A DNA stretch of 64,000 bases from Sanderia malayensis (Eukaryota; Cnidaria; Scyphozoa; Semaeostomeae; Pelagiidae): positions 310,001 to 374,000 of the forward strand of contig RQOL01000677.1 of the NCBI GenBank assembly GCA_013076295.1, given 5' to 3'. Shown here piece by piece: positions 24,642-37,578 of this stretch. The notes beneath the pieces were generated by a model, which saw nothing but the letters and a program-made list of their open reading frames with translations, was not told where the DNA came from and did not search any database. The position numbers and the translations under genes were made by a program. How positions within the stretch are numbered: position 1 is the stretch's first letter; each line of letters starts with the position of its first letter.

Positions 24642-24724
24642 TGTATTTTTATATTTGTACTGTTTGTACTATATTTACTATGGCATATTTCCAACTTGAA
24701 CGAGATGGAAAATTTGAATATTAC
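24642..24724 (+). repeat. D1 module
   Basis: Duplicate of 432-514. Confidence 0.82.
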
Positions 24725-27194
24725 TAAAAGTGGGAAGTCACCAAAAGTAGGAGGTCGTCAACAGTGGGGAGTGGGAAGTCAGGTAAAGTGGGAAGTCAGC
24801 GAAAGTGGGAAGTCATCAAACTGAATTTGTACTTTCCACAAAATTTGATGGAAATTGAGAGAATTTGAAAAATTGCATCAAAAGTGGGAAGTCATCAAAA
24901 GTGGGAGGTGGGAAGACGGGAAAAGTGGGAAATCATCAAAAGTGGGAAGTCACCAAAAGTGGAAAATGGGAAGTCAAGAAAAAGTGGAAAGTCAGCAAAG
25001 GTGGGAAGTCATCATACCAAAATTGTACTTTCCACAAAATTTGATACAAATTGAACGAGTTTGAAAACTTGCAAATTGCCCCCATTTTCAACCTTGTATG
25101 CCCTCAAAGCATGAAAATTACAAAAACCAGCTTCCTTCTCAAATTCAGCACACCAAATTTGTACTTTGCACAAAATTTTATGCAAATTGAAAGAGTTTGA
25201 CAAATTGCATCAAAAGTGGGAAGTCATCAAAAGTGAAGAGTGGGAAGGCAGGAAAAAGTGAGAAGTCATCAGAAGTGGGAAGTCATCATACCAAAATTGT
25301 ACTTTCCACAAAGTTTGATGCAAATTGAAAGAGTTTGAAAAATTGCAACAAAAGTGGGAAGTCATCAATATTGGGAAGTGCGAAGTAAGGAAAATGTGGG
25401 AAGTATTCAATAGTGGGAAGTCATCAAAAGTGGGAAGTGGGAAGTGAGGAAAAAGTGGGAAGTCATAGGAAGTGGGAAGTCATCATACCAAAAATATACT
25501 TTCCACAGAATTTGATGCAAATTGAACGAGTTTGAAAAATTGCATCAAATGTTGCAAATCGTCAAAAGTGGGAAGTGTGAAGTCAGGCAAAAGTGGGAAG
25601 TCATAAAAATTGGAAAGTGGGAAGTCAAGAAAAAGTGGGAAGTCAGCAGAGTGGGAAGTCATCATACCAAAATTGTACTTTCCACAAAGTTTCATGCAAA
25701 TTCAAAGAGGTTCAAAAATGGGATATTCCCCTTTTTTACCCCGTTATATGCCCTGAAAACATGACAATTTCAAAAACCCGTTTCATGTCCAATTTCAGCA
25801 CACCAAATTTGTACTTTCCACAAAATTTGATGCAAATTGAAAGAGTTTGAAAAAATGGAATCAAAAGTGGGAACTCATCAAAAGTGAAGGGTGGGAAGGC
25901 AGGGAAAAGTGGGAGGTCATCAGAAGTGGGATGTCATCATACCAAAATTGTATTTTCCACAGAATTTGATGCAAATTGAACGAGTTTGAAAAATTGCATC
26001 AAATGTTGAAAATCGTCAAAAGTGGGAAGTGGGAAGTCAGGCAAAAGTGGGAAGTCATAAAAATTGGAAAGTGGAAGTCAGGAAAAAGTGGGAAGTCAAC
26101 AAAGTGGGAAGTCATCATACCAAAATTGTACTTTCCACAAAATTTGATACAAATCGAACAAATTTGAAATCTTGCATATTGCCCACTTTTTCAACCTTGT
26201 ATGCCCTCAAAGCATGAAAATTACAAAAACCAGCTTCTTTTTGAAATTCTGCACAACAAATTTGTACTTTGCACAAAATTTGATGCAAATTGAAAATGTT
26301 TGAAATCAAAAGTGGGAAGTCATCAAAAGTGAAGAGTGGGAAGGCAGGAAAAAGTGGGAAGTCATCAGAAGTGGGAAGTTATCAAAAATGGAAAATGGGA
26401 AGTCAGGAAAACGTGGGAAGTGAACAAAAGTAGGAAGTCATCATACCAAAATTGTATGTTCCACAAAATTTCATACAAATTGAACGAGTTTGAAAAATTG
26501 CATATTGCCCCCTTATACCCCGTTGTATGCCCCAAAAACATGAAAATTTCAAAAACCAGCATCATGTTCAAACTTAGGACACCAAAATGGTACTTTCCAC
26601 AAAATTTGATACAAATTGAACGAGTTTGAAAAATGGCATCAAAAGTGGGAAGTCATCAAAAGTGGGAAGTGGGAAGTCAGGAAAAAGTGGGAAGTCATAA
26701 GAAGTGAGAAGTCATCATACCAAAAATGTACTTTCCACAGAATTTGATGCAAATTGAACGAGTTTGAAAAATTGCATCAAATGTTGCAAATCGTCAAAAA
26801 TGGGAAGTGGGAAGTCAGGCAAAAGTGGGAAGTCATCAAAATTGGGAAGTGGGAAGTCAAGAAAAAGTGGGAAGTCAGCAAAGTGGGAAGTCATCATACC
26901 AAAATTGTACTTTCCACAAAATTTGATACAAATTGAACGAGTTTGAAAACTTGCATATTGCCCCCTTTTTCAACCTTGTATGCCCTCAAAGCATGAAAAT
27001 TACAAAAGCGAGCTTCCTTGTCAAATTCAACACACCAAAATTGTATTTTCCACAGAATTTGATGGAAATTGAAAGAGTTTGAAAAATGGCATCAAAAGTG
27101 GGAAGTCATCAAAGGTGCGAAGTGGGAAAACAGGAAAAAGTGGGAAGTCATCAAAAGTGGGAAGTCACCAAAAGTGGGAAGTGGGAAGCTACCA

Positions 27195-27421
27195 AAAGTG
27201 GGTTTATCTGATTATGGTGACTTTCGCTTCCCATAGATAAGGCAAGCGGACATCACAAAGTATGAACAGAATCTCAATAAAGCATACACGAATTATCGTA
27301 TCCACTTTTCTTACACCTAGTGTCATGGGCGTTAAAATTGGAAAAAAAAACAAATGAGCTCCATCGGAATAATTATATTGAGGAAAACCAACTTTATCTG
27401 AGAAAAACCCACTTTATCTGA
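27195..27421 (+). repeat. C1-long module with terminal inverted repeats
   Basis: AAAGTGGGTTT 27195-27205 and AAACCCACTTT 27405-27415. First of three in tandem. A longer A-run near 27345 breaks the minus-strand frame open in sister copies. Confidence 0.83.
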
Positions 27422-27549
27422 GAAAAAGTGGGAAGTCCCCAAAAGGGGGAAGTCGTCAAAAGTGGGAAGTGGAGTGTCAAGAAAAAGTGGGACGTCAGCA
27501 GAAGTGGGAAGTCACCAAAAGTGGGAAATGGGAATCTACCAAGAGTGGT

Positions 27550-27766
27550 TTTATATGATTATGGCGACATTCGCTTCCCATAGATAAGGCAAGCGGACAT
27601 CACAAAGTATGAACAGAATCTCAATAAAGCATACATGAATTATCATATCCACTCTTCCTACAGCTATTGTCACGGGCGTTAAATTTGGAAAAAAACAAAT
27701 GAGCTCCATCGGAATAATTATATTGAGGAAAACCAACTTTATCTGAGAAAAACCCACTTTATCTGA
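27550..27766 (+). repeat. C1-long module, apparent hybrid
   Basis: Middle of the triple. 5' half as in TTTATATGA copies, 3' half (CATCGGAATAATTATATTGA, CCAACTTTATCTGAG) as in inverted-repeat copies, so a crossover product is likely. Confidence 0.83.
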
Positions 27767-27894
27767 GAAAAAGTGGGAAGTCCCCAAAAGGGGGAAGTCG
27801 TCAAAAGTGGGAAGTGGAGTGTCAAGAAAAAGTGGGACGTCAGCAGAAGTGGGAAGTCACCAAAAGTGGGAAATGGGAATCTACCAAGAGTGGT

Positions 27895-28111
27895 TTTATA
27901 TGATTATGGCGACATTCGCTTCCCATAGATAAGGCAAGCGGACATCACAAAGTATGAACAGAATCTCAATAAAGCATACATGAATTATCATATCCACTCT
28001 TCCTACAGCTATTGTCACGGGCGTTAAATTTGGAAAAAAACAAACGAGCTCCAACGGAATAATTATATTGAGGAAAACCGACTTTATCTGAGAGAAACCC
28101 ACTTTATCTGA
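27895..28111 (+). repeat. C1-long module (TTTATATGA start)
   Basis: Third of the triple, 345 bp after the second. Equivalent to 2106-2322. Confidence 0.84.
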
Positions 28112-28351
28112 CAAAAAGTGGGAAGTCACCAAAAGAGGGAAGTCGTCAAAAGTGGGAAGTGAAATATCAAGAAAAAGTGGGAAGTGAGCAGAAGTGGGAA
28201 ATCATGATACAAAATTGTACTTTCCACCAAATTTGATACACATTGAACGGGTTTGAAAATTTGCATATTCCCCCTTCTACACCGTCCTATTCCCCCAAAG
28301 CATAAAGAGTTCAAAAAAGAAGTTTAATCATTAATTTAATAACACCGAAAT

Positions 28352-31300
28352 TGTATTTTCAACGAAATTTGATGCAAATTGAAAGAGTCTGAAAAATTGG
28401 ATATTCCCCTTTTTTGCGCCGTTTTATGCCCTCAAAACATGGCAATTTCAAAAACCTGTTTCATGTTCAAATTCAGCACACCAAATCTGTACTTTCCACA
28501 AAATTTGATGCAAATTGAAAGAGTTTGAAAACATGAAACTTTCAAAAACCAGGCTCATGTTCAAACTTAGCACACCAAGATTGCACTTTCCACAAAAATT
28601 GATTCAAATTGAAAGAGTTTGAAAACATGAAACTTTCAAAAACCAGTTTCATGTTCAAACTTAGCACACCAAGATTGTACTTTCCACAAAACTTGATGCA
28701 AATTGCACGAGTTTGAAAATTTGCATATTCCCCCTTCTACACCGTCCTATTCCCCCAAAGCATAAAGAGTTTAAAAAACAAGTTAAATATTTAATTTCAT
28801 AACACCGAAATTGTATTTTCAACAAATTTGATGCAAATTGAAAGAGTGTGAAAAATTGGATATTCCCCTTTTTTGCGCCGTTTTATGCCCTCAAAACATG
28901 GCAATTTCAAAAACCTTTTTCATGTTCAAATTCAGCACACCAAATCTGTACTTTCCACAAAATTTGATGCCAATTGAAAGAGTTTGAAAACATGAAACTT
29001 TCAAAAACCAGTCTCATGTTCAAACTTAGCACACCAAGATTGCACTTTCCACAAAAATTGATGCAAATTGAAAGAGTTTGAAAACATGAAACTTTCAAAA
29101 ACCAGTTTCATGTTCAAACTTAGCACACCAAGATTGTACTTTCCACTAAACTTGATGCAAACTGCGAATTCATCAAAATTGCCAATTCATCAAAAGGGAA
29201 GAGTGGGAAGGCAGGAAAAAGTGGGAAGTCATTAGAAATGGGAAGTCATCAAAACTGGGAAGTGGGAAGTCAGCAAAAGTTGGAAGTCATGATACCAAAA
29301 TTGTAGTTTCCACAATTAGTGATACACATTGAACGGGTTTGAAAAATTTCATATTGCCCCGTTCTACCCGGTTGTATGCCCACAAAACATGAAAATTTCA
29401 AGAGCCAGTTTCATATTCAAACTCAGCACACCAAAACTGTACTTTTCGCCAAATTTGATGCAAAATCAAAGAGTTTGAAAAATTGCATCAAAATTTGCGA
29501 AATCATCAAAAGTGAAGAGTGGGAAGGTAGGAAAAAGTGGGAAGTCATCAGAAGTGGGAAGTTATCAAAAATGGAAATGGGAAGTCAAGAAAACGTGGGG
29601 AGTCAGCAAAAGTAGGAAGTCATCATACTAAATTTGTACTTTCCACAAAATTTGATACAAATTGAACGAGTTTGAAAAATTGCATATTGCCCCCTCTTAC
29701 AACCTTGTATGCCCTCAAAACATGAAAATTTCAAAAACAAGGTTCATGTTCAAATTCAGCACACCAAACGTGCACTTTCGACAAAATTTGATACAAATTG
29801 AACGAGTTTGAAAATTTGCCTGTTGCCCCCTTTTACTCCCTTTTATGCCCTCAAAACATGAAAATTTCAGAAACTAGTTTCATGTTCATATTCAACACAC
29901 CAAATTTGCACCTTCACATTTGATGCAAATTGAAAGAGTTTGAAAAATTGCATCAAAATTGCGAAATCATCAAAAGGGAAGAGTGGGAAGACAGGGAAAA
30001 GTGGGAAGTCATCAGAAGTGGGAAGCCATCAAAAGTGGGAAATGGGAAGTGCAGAAAAAGTGGGAAATCAGCAAAAGTTGGAAGAAATCATACCAAAATT
30101 GTACTTTACACAAATATTGATACACATTGAACGAGTTTGAAAAATTGCACATTGCTTCGTTTTACCACGTTGTATGCCCTCCAAATATACAAATTTCAAA
30201 GACCAGTTTCGTATTCAACTTCAGCACACCAAAATTGTACTCTCCACAAAATTTGATGCAAATAGAACGAGTTTGAAAAATTGCATTAAATGTGGCAAAT
30301 CGTCAAAAGTGGGAAGTGGGAAGTCAGCAAAAGTGGGAAGTCATCATACAAAAATTGTACCTTCCACGCCATTTGATGCAAATCGAGCGGGTTTGAAAAT
30401 TTCATATTGCCTGCTTCTACTACCCCGTCTCATTCCCCAAAACATTAAAATTTCAAAAAACAAGTTTCATATTCAATTTCAGTACACCGAAAATGCACTT
30501 TCCACAATATTTGATGCAAGTTGAACGAGCTTGAAAAATTGCATATTGCCCCTCTTTAGCACGTTTTATGCCCTCAAAAGATTAAAATTTCAAAAACCAG
30601 TTTCATATTCTAATTCAGCACAGAAAACCTGTATTTTCCACAAGATTTGATGCAAATTCAACGATTTTCAAAAAATCCATATTGCCCTTTTTTGCTCCGT
30701 TTTATGCCCTTAAAACAAGAAAGTTTTAGAAACCAACTTCATATTCGATTTCAGCACTCCAAATGTGTACTTTCCACAAAATTTGATGCGGATTGGAGAA
30801 GTTTGAAAAAGTTGAGAAGTCATCAAAAGTGAAGAATGGGAAGGCAGGAAAAAGTGGGAAATCATCAGAAGTGGGAAGTTATCAAAAATGGAAAATGGGA
30901 AGTCGGGAAAACGTGGAAAGTCAGCAAAAGTAGGAAGTCATCATACGAAAATTCTATTTTCCACAAAATTTGATACAAATTGAACGAGTTTGAAAAATTG
31001 CATATTGCCCCCTTTTACAACCTGGTATGCCCTGAAAGCATGAAAAATTCAAAAACCAGCTTCATGCTCAAATTCAGCACACCAAATTTGTACTTTCCAC
31101 CAAATTTGATGCAAATTGTACGAGTTTGAAAATTTGCATATTCCCCCCTTCTACACCGTCCTATTCCCCCAAAGCATAAAGAGTTTAAAAAACAAGTTAA
31201 ATATCTAATTTCATAACACCGAAATTGTATTTTCAACAAATTTGATGCAAATTGAAAGAGTGTGAAAAATTGGATATTCCCCTTTTTTGCGCCGTTTTAT

Positions 31301-33283
31301 GCCCTCAAAACATGGCAATTTCAAAAACCTGTTTCATGTTCAAATTCAGCACACCAAATCTGTACTTTCCACAAAATTTGATGCAAATTGAAAGAGTTTG
31401 AAAACATGAAACTTTCAGAAACCAGTTTCATGTTCAAACTTAGCACACCAAGATTGCACTTTCCACAAAAGTTGATGCAAATTGAAAGAGTTTGAAAAAT
31501 TGCATATTGCCCCCTCTTACAACCTTGTATGCCCTCAAAACATGAAAATTTCACAAACCAGTTTCACGTTCAAATTCAACACACCAAAGTTGTACTTTCC
31601 ACTAAACTTGATACAAATTGAACGAGTTTGAAAATTTGCATGTTGCCCCCTTATACCCCGTTGTATGCCCCAAAAACATGCAAATTTCAAAATGCAGTTT
31701 CATATTGAAATTCAGCACACCAAATTTGTACTTTCCACAAAATTTGATGGAAATTGAAAGAGTTTGAAAAATTGCATCAAAATTGCGAAATCATCAAAAG
31801 TGAAGAATGGGAAGGCAGGAAAAAGTGGGAAATCATCAGAAGTGGGAAGTTATCAAAAATGGAAAATGGGAAGTCAGGAAAAGTAGGAAGTCATCATACG
31901 AAAATTCTACTTTCCACAAAATTTGATACAAATTGAAGGAGTTTGAAAAATTGCATATTGCCCCCTTTTACAACCTTGTATGCCCTCAAAACATGAAAAT
32001 TTCAAAAACCTGCTTCATGTTCAATTTCAGCACACCAAATTTGTACTTTCCACAAAATTTGATACAAATTTAAGGAGTTTGAAAATTTGCATATTCCCCT
32101 TCTACACCGTCCTATTCCCCCAAAGCATAAAGAGTTCAAAAAACAAGTTAAATATTTAATTTCATAACACCGAAATTTTATTTTCAACGAAATTTGATAC
32201 AAATTGAACGAGTTTGAAAAATTGCATATTGCCCCCTTTTACAACCTTGGATGCCCTCAAAACATGAAAATTTCAAAAACTAGCTTCATGTTCAAATTCA
32301 GCACACCAAATTTGCACTTTCCACAAAATTTGATACAAATTAAAGGAGTTTGAAAATTTTGCATGTTCCCCTTTCTACAACGTCCTATTCCCCAAAGCAT
32401 AAAGAGTTCAAAAAACAAGTTCAATATTTAATTTCATAACACCAAACTTGTACTTTCCACAAAAATTGATACAAATTGAACGAGTTTGAAAAAATGCATC
32501 AAAAATGGGAAGCTATCAAAAGTGGGAAATCATCATAGCAAAATTGTATTTTCCACCAAATTTGATGCAAATTCAACGAGTTTGAAAAAATGCATATTGC
32601 CCTTTTTTACTCCGTTTTATGCCCTCAAAACAAGAAAGTTTCAGAAACCAACTTCATATTCGATTTCAGCACACCAAATGTGTACTTTCCACAAAATTTG
32701 ATACGGATTGGAGAAGTTTGAAAAAGTTGGGAAGTCATCAAAAGTGAAGAATGGGAAGGCAGGAAAAATTAGGAAATCATCAGAAGTGGGAAGTTATCAA
32801 AAATGGAAAATGGGAAGTCAGGACAACGTGGGAAGTCAGCAAGAGTAGGAAGTCATCATACAAAAATTGTACTTTCCGCAAAATTTAATACAAATTGAAC
32901 GAGTTTGAAAAATTGCATATTGCCCCCTTTTACAACCTTGTATGCCCTCAAAACATGAAAATTTCAAAAACCAGCTTCATGTTCAAATTCAGCACACCAA
33001 ATTTGTACTTTCCACAAAATTTGATTCAAATTGAAGGATCTTGAAAATTTGCATATTCCCCCTTCTACACCGTCCTATTCCCCTAAAGCATAAAGAGTTC
33101 AAAAAACAAGTTAAATATTTAATTTCATAACACCAAACTTGTACTTTCCACAAAAATTGATACAAATTGAACGAGTTTGAAAAAATGCATCAAAAATGGG
33201 AAGCTATCAAAAGTGGGAAATCATCATAGCAAAATTGTATTTTCCACCAAAATTGATGCAAATTCAACGAGTTTGAAAAATTG
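28352..33283 (+). repeat. B-rich satellite stretch
   Basis: Mostly B1/B2/B3 monomers, with A blocks near 29160-29310, 29490-29620, 29950-30100, 30290-30350, 30810-30950, 31780-31900, 32730-32860 and a short one at 33190-33225. It includes shortened ~94-bp monomers at 28.5-29.15 kb and 31.4 kb. No C or D module and no gene. Confidence 0.82.
28531..28655 (+). repeat. Shortened ~94-bp B monomers with 11-bp hairpin
   Basis: The spacer segment from GTTTGAAAA to ACATGAAA is deleted, so the monomer falls from ~136 to 94 bp. The remaining AACATGAAACT (28624-28634) faces AGTTTCATGTT (28645-28655) with a 10-nt loop. The same form recurs near 28989-29120 and 31402-31435. Confidence 0.75.
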
Positions 33284-33332
33284 CATAATGCCCCCTCTTA
33301 CGCCGTTCAAGGGCGTAAGAGGGGGCATTATG
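33284..33332. repeat. Fold-back: perfect 21-bp inverted repeat, 7-nt loop
   Basis: Left arm 33284-33304 (starts CATAATGCCCCCT) and right arm 33312-33332 are exact reverse complements; the loop is GTTCAAG. Other copies of this B monomer (e.g. 37210, 49149) read straight on as CCGTTTTATGCCC. A further GGGGGCATA at 33335-33343 extends the inverted material before the array resumes. Confidence 0.9.
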
Positions 33333-33818
33333 AGGGGGCATACCAAAATTGTACTTTCCACAAAATTTGATACAAATTGAACGGGTTTGAAAATTGCATA
33401 TTGCCCGCTTCTACTACCCCGTCTCATTCCCCAAAACATTAAAATTTCAAAAAAAAAGTTTCATATTCAATTTCAGTACACCGAAAAGGCACTTTCCACA
33501 ATATTTGATTCAAGTTGAACGAGCTTGAAAAATTGCATATTGCCCCTTTTAGCACGTTTTATGCCCTCAAAAGATTAAAATTTCAAAAACCAGTGTCATA
33601 TTCAAATTCACCACACCATAGTTGTATTTTCCACAAATGTTGGTGCAGATTAAATGAGATTGAAAACTTGCATTAAAAATTGGAAGTCTTCAAAAGTGGG
33701 AAGTGGGAAGAGAGGTACAGTGGGAAGTCATCAAAAGTGGGAAGTCATCAAAAGTCGAATCTGGGAAGTGAAGAAAAAGTGGGAAGTCAGCAAAGGTGGG
33801 AAGTCATCATACCAATAA

Positions 33819-33901
33819 TGTATTTTTGTATTTGTACTGTTTGTACTATATTTACTATTGTATATTTCGAAATTGAAGGAGTTTGAAAATTTGAATATTA
33901 C
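33819..33901 (+). repeat. D2 module
   Basis: Has GGAGTTTGAAAATTTG like 37496, where other D2 copies have GGAGTTGGAAAA. Confidence 0.82.
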
Positions 33902-34028
33902 TAAAAGTGGGAAGTTACCAAAAGTAGGAGGTCGTCAAAAGTGGAAAGTGGGATATCAAGAAAATATGGAAAGTTATGAAAAGTGGGAAGTCACCGAAGG
34001 TGGAAGATGGGGAATTACTAAAAATGGG

Positions 34029-34244
34029 TTTATCTGATTATCGTGACATTCCAACCCCATAGAAAAGGCAAGCGGACAACACAGAGTATGAAGAGAATCT
34101 CCATAAAGCATACATGAATTCTCATATCCACTCTTCCTAGAGCTAGTGTCACGGGCGCTAAATTTAAAAGAAGTAAACAAGCTTAAAAGGAATAATTATA
34201 TAGAGGAAAACCGACTTTATCTGAGAAAAACCCACTTTATCTGA
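34029..34244 (+). repeat. C2 module
   Basis: Keeps AATGGGTTTATCTGATTATC at the start and CTAGAGCTAGTGTCACGGGC inside. Confidence 0.83.
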
Positions 34245-34651
34245 AAAAAATGGAAAGTGACCAAAACTCGGAAGTCGTCAAAAGTGGGAAGTGGAAAGTC
34301 AAAAAAAATTGAGAAGTCATCAGAAGTGGGAAGCCATCAAAAGTGACGAGTGGGAAGGTAGGAAAAAGTGGGAAGTCATCAGAAGTGGGAAGCCATCAAA
34401 AGTGGGAAGTGGGAAGTCGAGAAAAAGTGGGAAATCAGCAAAAGTTGGAAGTCATCATACCAAAATTGTACTTTCCACAAATATTGATACACGTTGAACG
34501 AGTTTGAAAAATTGGATATTGCTTCGTTTTACCCCGTTGTATGCCCTCAAAATATACAAAATTCAAAAACAAGTTTCATATTCAAATTCAGCACACCAAA
34601 ACTGTACTTTTCGCCAAATTTGATGCAAGTTGAACGAGTTTGAAAAATTGC

Positions 34652-34790
34652 ATCAAAAGTGGGAAGTCATCAATATTGGGAAGTGCGAAGTCAGGAAAAT
34701 GTGGGAAGTATTCAAAAGTGGGAAGTCATCAAAAGTGGGAAGTGGGAAGTCAGGAAAAAGTGGGAAGTCATAAGAAGTGGGAAGTCATCA
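34652..34790 (+). repeat. Module A exemplar: purine-rich ~17-bp minisatellite
   Basis: Representative of the A spacers. Units such as GTGGGAAGTCATCAAAA (17 nt), GTGGGAA (7 nt) and GTGGGAAGTCAGGAAAAA (18 nt) alternate irregularly on a plus strand that is nearly all A and G. All three plus frames lack stops, giving Lys/Ser/Gly/Trp/Glu-rich peptides. It always sits between two anchors and often carries C or D modules. Confidence 0.9.
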
Positions 34791-37495
34791 TACCAAAATT
34801 GTACTTTCCACAAAATTGGATACAAATTGAACGGGTTTGAAAATTGCATATTGCCCGCTTCTACTCTTCCGTCTCATTCCCCAAAACATTAAAATTTCAA
34901 AAAACTAGTTTCATATTCAATTTCAGTACACCGAAAATGCACTTTCCACAATATTTGATTCAAGTTGAACGAGCTTGAAAAATTGCATATTGCCCCGTTT
35001 AGCACGTTTTATGCCCTCAAGAGATTAAAATTTCAAAGACCAGTTTCATATTCTAATTCAGCACAGAAAAACTGTACTTTACACAAACTTTGATGCAGAT
35101 TCAAGGATTTTCAAGAAATGCATATTGCCCTGTTTTAATCCGCTCTATGCCCTCAAAACAAGAAAGTTTCAGAAACCAACTTCATATTCGATTTCAACAC
35201 ACCAAATGTGTACTTTCCACAAAATTTGATACGGATTGGAGAAGTTTGAAAAAGTTGGGAAGTCATCAAAAGTAAAGAATGGGAAGGCAGGAAAAATTTG
35301 GAAATCATCAGAAGTGGGAAGTTATGAAAAATGGAAAATGGGAAGTCAGGAAAACGTGGGAAGTCAGCAAAAGTAGGAAGTCATCATACGAAAATTGTAC
35401 TTTCCACATAATTTAATACAAATTGAACACGTTTGAAAAATTGCATATTGCCCCCTTTTACAACCTTGTATGCCCTCAAAACATGAAAATTTCAAAAACC
35501 AGCTTCATGTTCAAATTCAGCACACCAAATTTGTACTTTCCACAAAATTTGATTCAAATTGTAGGAGCTTGAAAATTTGCATATTCCCCCTTCTACACCG
35601 TCCTATTCCCCTAAAGCATAAAGAGTTCAAAAAACAAGTTAAATATTTAATTTCACAACACCGAAATTGTATTTTCAACGAAATTTGATGCAAATTGAAA
35701 GAGTCTGAAAAATTGGATATTCCCCTTTTTTGCGCCGTTTTATGCCCTCAAAGCATGACAATTTCAAAAACCTGTTTCATGTTCAAATTCAGCACACCCA
35801 ATTTGCACCTTCCACATTTGATGCAAATTGAAAGAGTTTGAAAAATTGCATCAAAAGTGGGAAGTCATCAAAAGTGAAGAATGGGAAGGCAGGAAAAAGT
35901 GGGAAATCATCAGAAGTGGGAAGTCACCAAAAGAGGGAAGTCGTCAAAAGTGGGAAGTGAAATGTCAAGAAAAAGTGGGAAGTCATAAGAAGTGGGAAGT
36001 CATCATACCAAAAATGTACTTTCCACAGAATTTGATGCAAATTGAACGAGTTTGAAAAATTGCATCAAATGTGGCAAATCGTTAAAAGTGGGAAGTGGGA
36101 AGTCAGGCAAAAGTGGGAAGTCATCAAAATTGGGAAGTGGGAAGTAAAGAAAAAGTGGGAAGTCAGCAAAGTGGGAAGTCATCATACCAAAATTGTACTT
36201 TCCACAAAATTTGATACAAATTGAACGAGTTTGAAAACTTGCATATTGCCCCTTTTTTCAACCTTGTATGCCCTCAAAGCATGAAAATTACAAAAACGAG
36301 CTTCCTTTTCAAATTCAGCACACCGAATTTGTACTTTGCACAAAATTTGATGCAAATTGAAAGAGTTTGAAAAATTGCATCAAAAGTGAGAAGTCATCAA
36401 AAGTGGGAGGTGGGAAGACGGGAAAAGTGGCAAATCATCAAAAGTGGGAAGTCACCAAAAGTGGGAGGTGGGAAGACGGGAAAAGTGCGAAATCAGCAAA
36501 AGTAGGAAGTCATCATGCGAAAATTCTACTTTCCACAAAATTTGATACAAATTGAAGGAGTTTGAAAAATTGCATATTGCCCCCTTTTACAACCTTGTAT
36601 GCCCTCAAAACATGAAAATTTCAAAAACCTGCTTCATGTTCAAATTCAGCACACCAAATTTGTACTTTCCACAAAATTTGATACAAATTGAAGGAGTTTG
36701 AAAATTTGCATATTCCCCTTCTACACCGTCCTATTCCCCCAAAGCATAAAGAGTTCAAAAAACAAGTTAAATATTTAATTTCATAACACCGAAATTTTAT
36801 TTTCAACGAAATTTGATACAAATTGAACGAGTTTGAAAAATTGCATATTGCCCCCTTTTACAACCTTGGATGCCCCAAAACATGAAAATTTCAAAAACTA
36901 GCTTCATGTTCAAATTCAGCACACCAAATTTCCACTTTCCACAAAATTTGATACAAATTAAAGGAGTTTGAAAATTTTGCATATTCCCCCTTCTACAACG
37001 TCCTATTCCCCCAAAGCATAAAGAGTTCAAAAAACAAGTTCAATATTTAATTTCATAACACCAAACTTGTACTTTCCACAAAAATTGATACAAATTGAAC
37101 GAGTTTGAAAAAATGCATCAAAAATGGGAAGCTATCAAAAGTGGGAAATCATCATAGCAAAATTGTATTTTCCACCAAATTTGATGCAAATTCAACGAGT
37201 TTGAAAAATTGCATAATGCCCCCTCTTACGCCGTTTTATGCCCTGAAAACATGCAAATTTCAAAAACCAGTGTCATATTCAAATTCACCACACCATAGTT
37301 GTATTTTCCACAAATGTTGGTGCAGATTAAATGAGATTGAAAACTTGCATTAAAAATTGGAAGTCTTCAAAAGTGGGAAGTGGGAAGAGAGGTACAGTGG
37401 GAAGTCATCAAAAGTGGGAAGTCATCAAAAGTCGAATCTGGGAAGTGAAGAAAAAGTGGGAAGTCAGCAAAGGTGGGAAGTCATCATACCAAAAA

Positions 37496-37578
37496 TGTAT
37501 TTTTGTATTTGTACTGTTTGTACTATATTTACTATTGTATATTTCGAAATTGAAGGAGTTTGAAAATTTGAATATTAC
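37496..37578 (+). repeat. D2 module without C2 partner
   Basis: The following C2 is missing; A and B sequence follow instead, so the D2/C2 cassette is broken here. Confidence 0.82.

Larger units (their letters stand above)
24211..28351 (+). repeat. Long-range duplicate of the left end block
   Basis: 24211-25688 repeats 1-1478, and 26712-28351 repeats about 1270-2561. Between them, 25689-26711 holds extra A/B sequence, including a B variant with CCGTTATATGCCCTGAAAAC also seen near 40940 and 42300. No gene. Confidence 0.87.
33333..34312 (+). repeat. B3/A/D2/C2 segment
   Basis: Resumes at an anchor, runs through two B3-like monomers and an A block into D2 (33819) and C2 (34029). It matches parts of 37300-37580 and of the 2,246-bp family. 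No gene. Confidence 0.82.

Noticed and set aside
34652..34790. G-quadruplex arrays from recurring GGG in A units
   Set aside because: G-runs are mostly three long and separated by 4-15 bases with mixed loops, so stable quadruplexes are not strongly predicted. A folding assay would be needed.
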